Source of the DNA: an uncultured Lachnospiraceae bacterium | GTDB taxonomy: Bacteria; Bacillota; Clostridia; Lachnospirales; Lachnospiraceae | Reading direction: 5' to 3' | NCBI GenBank assembly: GCA_910587295.1 | Contig: CAJULP010000087.1 | Coordinates: 62,001-126,000, forward strand | DNA: 64,000 bases | In this document: in pieces, positions 58,782 through 64,000 of the stretch | How the letters are laid out: the number at the start of each line of letters is the position of its first letter | Position numbering within the stretch: the stretch's first letter is position 1 | Notes under the pieces: generated by a model | The model's input: only the letters and a program-made list of their open reading frames with translations | Databases searched by the model: none | Told to the model about the DNA's origin: nothing | Program-made: the position numbers and the translations under genes

Positions 58782-59501
58782 ATGGGTAGGAGTCAGGTAA
58801 AAAAGGTTTTCTGGGGCGTTTTGTTCCTGCTTGGGGCATTGGCTTTATTGCTTGGAAAATCAGGGTATTTGGAAGGGTTTGGGTTTTGGACTGTATTCTT
58901 TTCCATTATCCTTGCAGGGGTTTTGATAGACGGTATCCTGCGGGTGTCTTTTGGGGAAATACTATTTCCGCTGGCAGGGCTTATCATCATTCATGACGAA
59001 CTTTTGCATATGGAGGCTATCACGCCCTGGCCAGTGCTGGGAGCAGCTTTACTGGGAACCATCGGGCTGCATATCATTTTTCCCAGGCGGGGGAAATGGA
59101 AAAAAATTGGCGATTATGCTTCGGAAGGAACCTGCCAGTACGGGGTGGAAGATGGTGAAAGATTGAGTGGGGATAAAATCCGCTACGAGGTCAGCTTTGG
59201 CAGCGCCATAAAATATGTTTCCGGAAAAGACGTGAGCCAGGTTTTCCTGGAAAGCTCATTTGGAAGTCTGGAAGTGTACTTTAATGATGCGGAGCTGAAA
59301 GACCATGAGGTAAAGGTGTGTGTGGATTGTTCTTTTGGCAATATGGAACTTTATGTGCCGGCAGAGTGGAATCTGGTGATCAATGTGGATAATTCCTTTG
59401 GCGGTGTGGAGGAGTCAGGGCACGGGAACCCTAATGGGGAAAATACCCTTTATGTGTCGGGAGAGGTATCCTTTGGACATATGATCATCCATCATATCTA
59501 A
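58782..59501 (+). CDS. LiaF-like membrane protein
   Basis: A 239-residue protein with four membrane segments (about 8-28, 33-53, 57-77, 85-105) and a C-terminal domain of the LiaF/DUF2154 kind. That domain is a beta-helix of repeats: VSFGSAIKYVSG, LESSFGSLEVYF, DCSFGNMELYVP, NSFGGVEESG and VSFGHMIIHH, with an SFG at each turn. LiaF proteins restrain envelope-stress signalling. Paired with LytTR here, it may play the same part without a LiaS/LiaR pair. ATG 58782 follows AAGGAG. Confidence 0.88.
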   Translation: MGRSQVKKVFWGVLFLLGALALLLGKSGYLEGFGFWTVFFSIILAGVLIDGILRVSFGEILFPLAGLIIIHDELLHMEAITPWPVLGAALLGTIGLHIIFPRRGKWKKIGDYASEGTCQYGVEDGERLSGDKIRYEVSFGSAIKYVSGKDVSQVFLESSFGSLEVYFNDAELKDHEVKVCVDCSFGNMELYVPAEWNLVINVDNSFGGVEESGHGNPNGENTLYVSGEVSFGHMIIHHI

Positions 59502-59540
59502 AGCCGGATTTATAAAATTAAGGAAGCAGTTTTAACGTGC

Positions 59541-59572
59541 GGAGCCTTGAATTTGGGCAAGGCTCCCTTTTT
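59541..59572 (+). terminator. Terminator of the LytTR/LiaF-like operon
   Basis: GGAGCCTTG (59541-59549) and CAAGGCTCC (59558-59566) form a perfect 9-bp stem with an 8-base loop, followed by CTTTTT. It separates the operon from the ABC exporter gene. Confidence 0.85.
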
Positions 59573-59641
59573 ATACCCTTTTTCAGGGGATTGCGGGTAT
59601 ATGTGGAAGTAAAACGACAGGAAAACGGAGGAAATGTTATC

Positions 59642-61360
59642 ATGGGTAAAAGTAAATTCAGGGAATATAAACGTATCTTTTACAGTCGCAATAAGGTAAT
59701 GTACGGGCTTGCCATTTTTACCACGGCGGCTGACGGGCTGATGCAGGTCTATGTGGCGGTATTGATCAAGAAACTGTTGGATGTGGCAATTGGCGGAACG
59801 ATGGAAGGGCTGTGGGAATTAGTGCTGACATCGCTGGGGTTTATCCTGGCGGAGGTGCTGATCTGGTTAGGCAAAAGGGAATTTAAGCCTCGGTTTGTAA
59901 AGCGCGCGGTGACAGCTTACCGCAATAAGGCATATGGTGATATCACGGACAGGGGCATCAGCGATTTCGGCAGGGAAAATACCGGCAATTATGTTTCGGC
60001 GCTGACCAATGACGTGACCACGATAGAAAATAGCTATCTGGTTGGGCAGTTTGAAATTGTAAGCGGGCTGGTCATGGCGCCGGCCGCATTTGCCCTGATG
60101 GTCTGGTACAGCCCGCGCATGACGCTGGCGGTGGTGCTTTTGTGTGCGCTGCCTGTCATCGCTACTTTGGCTGTGGGGGAGAAGATGGCCGAATGGGAGA
60201 AAAAAGTCAGTGAAAAGAACGCAGCCTTTATGGCCATGGTCAAGGACCTGCTCAACGGCTTTGGCGTGATCAAAAGCTTTCAGGCACAGCAGGAAACGGC
60301 GGCGCTGTACCAGGAAAAAAACAGCTACCTGGAGCAGATCAAATGTAAGCGCAGACAGACGGAGGATATGATTGGGATTATTTCCATTACGGCAGGTTTT
60401 ATTACACAGATCGGGGTGTTCTGTTATGGTGCCTATTTGGGCGTCCGGGGCCAGATTGCGGCAAGTATCGTCATTGCTTTCGTGCAGATGATGAATTACG
60501 TGATAAACCCGATTAATACGCTGCCAAAGCTATGGGCAAACAGGAAAGCTGCTGTAAAGCTGATAGAAAAGATGGCATCCTACGGGGAGAATGTCAGGGG
60601 GCAGGAAACATATGAGCCATTTGCCGGGATGAAGGAAGGAGGAGACGGGATTTTCCTTAAGCATGTAGGGTTTTCCTATGAGGGAGATAAGGAAATCTTA
60701 AAGGATATCAACCTTCATTTTGAAGCGGGAAAAAGCTATGCCATTGTAGGTGCGTCCGGATCGGGGAAATCCACGCTGCTCAATCTGGTGATGGGAAGCT
60801 ATCCGGATTATGAAGGCAGCGTCACGCTGGACGGGAAGGAATTAAAGGGCATTGACCCTGATAGCATATTTGACACCATGTCGGTAATCCAGCAGAATGT
60901 GTTTATCTTTGACGATACCATCAAGAGGAATATCTGCATGTTTAAGGAATTTGATGCCGGGAAGCTGGATGCCGCTATCGAAAAGGCAGGGCTGTCAACG
61001 CTTATGGAAGAAAAAGGGGAAGGCTATGCCTGCGGTGAAAATGGCAGCCATTTATCCGGCGGTGAGAAACAAAGAATCGCTATAGCCCGCAGCCTTTTGC
61101 GGCAGGTATCCGTGCTTTTGGTGGACGAAGCTACATCCGCATTGGATGCGGAAACCTCGGACAATGTGACCAATTCCATACTGGATATCCAGGGCGTGAC
61201 CAGACTTGTGGTGACCCATAAGCTGGATGAGAAAGCGCTCCGCAGGTTTGATGAGATCATTGTGATGAAAAACGGGAAGGTGACAGAACAGGGGGATTTT
61301 GACACGCTTATGGGGAACGGGGAATATTTTGCGTCGCTGTATAGGGTCAGCAGGGAATGA
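59642..61360 (+). CDS. ABC exporter (fused permease and ATPase)
   Basis: A 572-residue half-transporter: a membrane domain with about six segments (about 15-310) then an ATP-binding domain with Walker A GASGSGKSTLL, signature LSGGEKQRIAIAR, Walker B VSVLLVDEATSALD and the switch His in LVVTHK. It should work as a homodimer since no second half lies nearby. The substrate is unknown; peptide, lipid or drug export are all possible. GGAGG precedes ATG 59642, 70 bp after the terminator, so it probably has its own promoter. Confidence 0.92.
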   Translation: MGKSKFREYKRIFYSRNKVMYGLAIFTTAADGLMQVYVAVLIKKLLDVAIGGTMEGLWELVLTSLGFILAEVLIWLGKREFKPRFVKRAVTAYRNKAYGDITDRGISDFGRENTGNYVSALTNDVTTIENSYLVGQFEIVSGLVMAPAAFALMVWYSPRMTLAVVLLCALPVIATLAVGEKMAEWEKKVSEKNAAFMAMVKDLLNGFGVIKSFQAQQETAALYQEKNSYLEQIKCKRRQTEDMIGIISITAGFITQIGVFCYGAYLGVRGQIAASIVIAFVQMMNYVINPINTLPKLWANRKAAVKLIEKMASYGENVRGQETYEPFAGMKEGGDGIFLKHVGFSYEGDKEILKDINLHFEAGKSYAIVGASGSGKSTLLNLVMGSYPDYEGSVTLDGKELKGIDPDSIFDTMSVIQQNVFIFDDTIKRNICMFKEFDAGKLDAAIEKAGLSTLMEEKGEGYACGENGSHLSGGEKQRIAIARSLLRQVSVLLVDEATSALDAETSDNVTNSILDIQGVTRLVVTHKLDEKALRRFDEIIVMKNGKVTEQGDFDTLMGNGEYFASLYRVSRE

Positions 61361-61397
61361 CCGGAAATGAAAAATTAGCGGAAAAATTTTTTTATCA

Positions 61398-61433
61398 CCC
61401 ACTTAATTACCCATATGGTGTATAATAAGTGGG
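61398..61433. promoter_or_regulatory. 36-bp dyad over the -10 region of the peroxiredoxin gene
   Basis: CCCACTTA (61398-61405) and TAAGTGGG (61426-61433) are perfect inverted arms; a CCATATGG palindrome lies near the centre (61411-61418), one base off symmetry. TATAAT at 61421-61426 falls in the right half and is the likely -10 element, though no good -35 hexamer is at 17 bp. A regulator bound here would cover the promoter. Confidence 0.5.
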
Positions 61434-61481
61434 GAATAAAATATGGATAATAAATATAATGATAAGCAGGAGAAGAACAAA

Positions 61482-61952
61482 ATGTTACAAGCAGGAATGA
61501 AAGCCCCGGCATTTTCCCTGCCGGACCAAAACGGAACCATCCACACGTTGGAAGAATACAAGGGGAAAAAGGTGGTCCTGTATTTTTACCCGAAGGACAA
61601 TACGCCGGGATGCACCAAGCAGGCATGCGGTTTTGGGGAACTCTACCCCCAGTTTCAGGAAAAGGGGGCGGTAGTAATCGGGGTCAGCAAAGACAGCATA
61701 GCTTCCCACAAAAAATTTGAGGAGAAGTTTGCCCTTCCGTTTACACTCCTTTCCGACCCGGAGCTTTCCTGCATCCAGGCGTATGATGTCTGGCAGGAAA
61801 AAATGAATTACGGAAAGGCTAGCATGGGAGTGGTGCGGACGACTTACCTGATCAATGAGGAAGGGATAATCGAAAAGGCTTTTGGCAAAGTGAAGGCGGC
61901 GGACAATCCGGCGCAGATGTTAAGCGAACTGCAGGCAGGACAGCCAGTGTGA
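61482..61952 (+). CDS. bcp: Peroxiredoxin, Bcp/PrxQ type
   Basis: A 156-residue thiol peroxidase that reduces hydrogen peroxide and organic peroxides. The motif PKDNTPGCTKQACGF contains the peroxidatic Cys and, five residues later, the resolving Cys, as in Bcp/PrxQ; the Thr and Arg of the active site (DNTPGC and VVRTTYL) are present. ATG 61482 follows AGGAG; an earlier in-frame ATG at 61443 lies just after the promoter -10 and has no ribosome site. It may share a message with suhB. Confidence 0.93.
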   Translation: MLQAGMKAPAFSLPDQNGTIHTLEEYKGKKVVLYFYPKDNTPGCTKQACGFGELYPQFQEKGAVVIGVSKDSIASHKKFEEKFALPFTLLSDPELSCIQAYDVWQEKMNYGKASMGVVRTTYLINEEGIIEKAFGKVKAADNPAQMLSELQAGQPV

Positions 61953-61995
61953 GAAATGATGGCATTTTAGGATAAGGCGAGGAGAATTTGGCTAT

Positions 61996-62754
61996 ATGGA
62001 ACCAAGGGAACTGTTGAAGGAGATCGTGGATGCCATGCGGGAGTGTGGGGAAATCATCCTCCATGCGGACAGAGGCAAGAACCATATTGATGAGAAGGCA
62101 GGACATGCCAACTTTGTCACGGTATATGATAAGAAGATCCAGCAAGTTTTGAAGGAAAGGTTTTCGGAAATACTGCCGGAGGCGGTTTTTGTGGGAGAGG
62201 AGGAGGATACCCATGCTTCCGTCGCCAGTGGGTATGCCTTTATCGTGGATCCCATTGACGGGACCACGAATTTTATCAAGGATTACCACATGAGCGTGAT
62301 ATCCGTGGGGCTTTTGCTTGACGGGGAAAAGTATATGGGAGCCGTGTATAACCCTTATTTAAATGAAATGTACACTGCGGTAAAAGGGGAAGGGGCGTAT
62401 CTAAACGGCAGTCCGATCCATGTCTCATCCCAACCACTTGAAAACGGGATCGTGCTGTTTGGCACTGCGCCTTATTATGAAGAATTAGGCAGGAAGTCCT
62501 TTGAGATGGCGTATACTTATTTCAAAAAGGCGCTGGACGTAAGAAGGAGCGGGTCGGCGGCGTTTGACCTCTGCTGTGTGGCGGCTGGCAGGGCGGAGGT
62601 ATACTTCGAGCTGTGCCTTTCCCCGTGGGATTTTGCGGCGGGGGCATTGATCGTGGAGGAGGCGGGCGGGAAGGTGACGACCGTAGAAGGGCAGCACCCA
62701 ACATTGTCCGGGAAGTGCTCAATCCTTGCAACCAATGGGATTTGCGGAAGGTGA
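61996..62754 (+). CDS. suhB: Inositol monophosphatase family protein
   Basis: A 252-residue lithium-sensitive phosphatase of the IMPase/SuhB family. The metal motifs are VGEEEDT, the PIDGTTNF block with two metal Asp residues, and WDFAAGALIVEEAGG near the end. It hydrolyses inositol or sugar phosphates; bacterial SuhB can also act in rRNA antitermination. The substrate here is uncertain. It begins 43 bp after the peroxiredoxin gene with a rather distant AGGAG. Confidence 0.9.
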   Translation: MEPRELLKEIVDAMRECGEIILHADRGKNHIDEKAGHANFVTVYDKKIQQVLKERFSEILPEAVFVGEEEDTHASVASGYAFIVDPIDGTTNFIKDYHMSVISVGLLLDGEKYMGAVYNPYLNEMYTAVKGEGAYLNGSPIHVSSQPLENGIVLFGTAPYYEELGRKSFEMAYTYFKKALDVRRSGSAAFDLCCVAAGRAEVYFELCLSPWDFAAGALIVEEAGGKVTTVEGQHPTLSGKCSILATNGICGR

Positions 62755-62786
62755 GGTGCCAGAAAATGAAGGAAGCCATAGAATAC

Positions 62787-62805
62787 ATTATAACTTCGTT
62801 ATAAT
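62787..62805 (+). terminator. AT-rich hairpin after suhB
   Basis: ATTATAAC (62787-62794) and GTTATAAT (62798-62805) form a perfect 8-bp stem with a TTC loop. AAAATCTTTTT follows, so the T-run is 7 bases beyond the stem. It is a weak terminator candidate. The rest of the 269-bp gap up to 63024 is AT-rich and holds an imperfect GGGT/ACCC dyad near 62928-62944, and nothing else I can name. Confidence 0.45.
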
Positions 62806-63023
62806 AAAATCTTTTTACCTGTTTATTATATCATGCATTCTCGTTAATTCAAAGTAAAAATTATCATTACATATACAGTTCTACTGAAAATGCAGGGCTA
62901 GTAAATCAAAAGATTGCATCGGGTGGAAACTAAAACTCCTACCCAATAAAATTCAAGAAATAAAATTGCGAAGATGATATTAGTTGCACAATATGATAAA
63001 ATGAACTAAAAAGGAGCAAAGGC

Positions 63024-63752
63024 ATGAAGGGCAGAATAAAAATCATTATTTTTTTGGGCGTGATTTTCATATTGGCATTTATGATAGTTTCGCAGGAGAA
63101 GATCCCTTCTTTTTTTGCAGGGAAATATAAAATGAACGGCATTGATGTATCCCGCTATCAGGGGGATATTGACTGGGAAATAATAGAAGGGCAGGGGATA
63201 GACTTTGCGTTCATCAAGGCAACGGAAGGGAGCAGCCATATTGACCCGTGTTTTGAAAAAAATTGGGAAGAGGCAGAGCAGACTTCCATTTTCCCGGGGG
63301 CATATCATTTTTTCAGCTTTGACAGCAATGGGGATGCACAGGCGCAGCATTTTATTGGCACAGTTAAAAGTTTGAGAGGGAAGCTTCCGCCGGTGGTTGA
63401 TGTGGAATATTATGGGGATAAGGAAAATAACCCGCCATCCAAAAAAGAAGTGCAGGGGCAGCTTAAGGTAATGTTTGAGGAACTGGAAGAATATTACCAT
63501 GTAAAGCCTGTTATTTACACGACTTATAAAGCATACCATGATTTTATTAAAGGGGAGTTTACGGAATACCCTTTGTGGATCCGGAATGTTTACTACCCAC
63601 CGGTGTTTATAAATTGGACTTTCTGGCAGTATACGGACAAGGCGGTTTTGGACGGGTATCAGGGGAGTGAGAAATATATAGATAGGAATGTTTTTTATGG
63701 GTCGAAAGATGAATTTGAGGGTTTGATAGTAGGGGAAAGTGCCTTTCCGTGA
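63024..63752 (+). CDS. GH25 lysozyme family muramidase
   Basis: A 242-residue membrane-anchored or secreted muramidase, which would cut beta-1,4 bonds in peptidoglycan. The N-terminal hydrophobic segment (about 6-25, IIIFLGVIFILAFMIV) is followed by the GH25 barrel: GIDVSRYQGDIDW with the catalytic-site Asp, FAFIKATEGSSHIDPCF, GAYHFFSFD, PVVDVEYYG with the catalytic Asp-x-Glu, and YPLWIRNVYYP and WTFWQYTDK. AAAAAGGAG precedes ATG 63024. Its base composition is more AT-rich than the neighbours, which may reflect transfer. Confidence 0.92.
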   Translation: MKGRIKIIIFLGVIFILAFMIVSQEKIPSFFAGKYKMNGIDVSRYQGDIDWEIIEGQGIDFAFIKATEGSSHIDPCFEKNWEEAEQTSIFPGAYHFFSFDSNGDAQAQHFIGTVKSLRGKLPPVVDVEYYGDKENNPPSKKEVQGQLKVMFEELEEYYHVKPVIYTTYKAYHDFIKGEFTEYPLWIRNVYYPPVFINWTFWQYTDKAVLDGYQGSEKYIDRNVFYGSKDEFEGLIVGESAFP

Positions 63753-63837
63753 TAATATGTACAAATAGAACGTGCCTTTTTGTGATAAAATAGCTTGGTT
63801 GAATCTGCCTTTTGTGGGTACAATAATATTACAGGAA
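63739..63837. repeat. Three direct repeats at 33-bp spacing
   Basis: Units starting at 63739, 63772 and 63805 share the pattern TGCCTTTttGTGataaaAT: GTGCCTTTCCGTGATAATAT, GTGCCTTTTTGTGATAAAAT and CTGCCTTTTGTGGGTACAAT. The spacing is exactly 33 bp each time, or three helical turns. Each unit ends in a -10-like hexamer (TAATAT, TAAAAT, TACAAT). The first begins inside the last codons of the lysozyme gene, and the array leads to the partial gene at 63851. Confidence 0.6.
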
Positions 63838-63850
63838 GGCAGGGGTATTT

Positions 63851-64000
63851 ATGAAGCGTAAGATATATAACCGGTTGTTGGAATGGAAAGAAAAAGACAA
63901 CGGGAGCTGTGGATTACTGTTAGATGGTACAAGCATTGTGTCGCAGGAACTGCGGTCAAGGGGGCATAAACCTTATTTTTATTCACGCTCGGATACAGAT
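63851..64000 (+). pseudogene. Probable internally deleted AAA/DUF4143 ATPase (partial at window edge)
   Basis: Fifty codons are visible before the window ends. The start MKRKIYNRLLEWKEKDNG and GLLLDG matches the beginning of the large AAA ATPase family linked to DUF4143, where an RRxGKT-type Walker A should follow at once. Instead the sequence continues SIVSQELRSRGHKPYFYSR, which resembles the C-terminal DUF4143 block (VAQxLRxxGxxLYFYS). The expected 300 or so residues in between, including Walker A, are absent, while the frame stays open. I read this as an in-frame internal deletion; the rest lies outside the window. It could still be an expressed small protein. Confidence 0.5.

Noticed and set aside
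62787..62805. loxP-like sequence (ATAACTTCGTTATAAT)
   Set aside because: Only the arm-like ATAACTTCGT resembles loxP; the arms are adjacent with a 3-base loop, so it is a simple hairpin and no recombinase gene is near.
63739..63837. CRISPR array
   Set aside because: Only three diverged repeats with the similarity covering about 20 of 33 bases, no constant repeat with unique spacers and no cas genes.

Overview
The window looks like chromosome from a spore-forming member of the Lachnospiraceae (Firmicutes, Clostridia). The support is the conserved order yqfC-yqfD-phoH-(7TM-HD)-ybeY, a Rex redox repressor, the alr-mazF pair, pyrBI, TPxTGD-type sortase signals beside a class B sortase, an Nfn-like transhydrogenase pair, and strong AAGGAG ribosome sites with TTGACA/TATAAT promoters. 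Most of it is ordinary housekeeping sequence. I see no rRNA, tRNA, CRISPR array, prophage or insertion sequence.

Layout. 1-6.9 kb: the end of an unknown gene, an 11-bp tandem repeat, an amidase/deacetylase fusion, rubrerythrin, a VanZ-like protein, pyrBI and a nitroreductase on the minus strand, then a decayed flagellin gene. 6.9-9.4 kb: yqeG and three shikimate-pathway genes (aroE, aroK, aroQ). 9.4-19.4 kb: a cell-surface island with a class B sortase, two very large leucine-rich-repeat proteins carrying the same TPxTGDPIHPKWF anchor, and a subtilisin whose ribosome site lies inside the terminator hairpin in front of it. 19.4-22.9 kb: an operon for a probable Re-type citrate synthase, a GntR/FCD regulator and NADP isocitrate dehydrogenase, behind a promoter covered by a 34-bp palindrome. 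22.9-26.3 kb: an ABC-F ATPase, divergent from rex and a coiled-coil gene. 26.3-34.3 kb: NAD(P)H-hydrate repair, alanine racemase, a MazF toxin without an adjacent antitoxin, a CNNM/CorC-type membrane protein, YebC, O-acetylhomoserine sulfhydrylase and an unknown membrane protein.

34.3-46.7 kb: a ClpP-like protease, the FtsK/SpoIIIE translocase, one-carbon folate genes (fhs, folD), a zinc-ribbon/chitobiase-like membrane protein, the NfnAB-like pair, a MORN-repeat protein, another zinc-ribbon membrane protein and rlmH. 46.8-53.4 kb: sporulation and ribosome-maturation genes (yqfC, yqfD, phoH, a 7TM-HD protein with a broken HD site, ybeY), a flippase and a BofC-like protein. 53.4-58.2 kb: two flavoproteins, 5-formyl-THF cyclo-ligase and proA. 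58.2-64 kb: a LytTR regulator with a LiaF-like membrane protein, an ABC exporter, a peroxiredoxin, an inositol-phosphatase family enzyme, a GH25 lysozyme and, at the edge, what looks like an internally deleted AAA/DUF4143 ATPase behind three 33-bp repeats.

The parts most worth a second look are the sortase/LRR/subtilisin island, the palindrome-controlled citrate/2-oxoglutarate operon, the flagellin relic (which I read as a flagellinolysin that lost its protease core), and the catalytically degenerate 7TM-HD protein. All family calls come from reading motifs and recalling families; no search was run.
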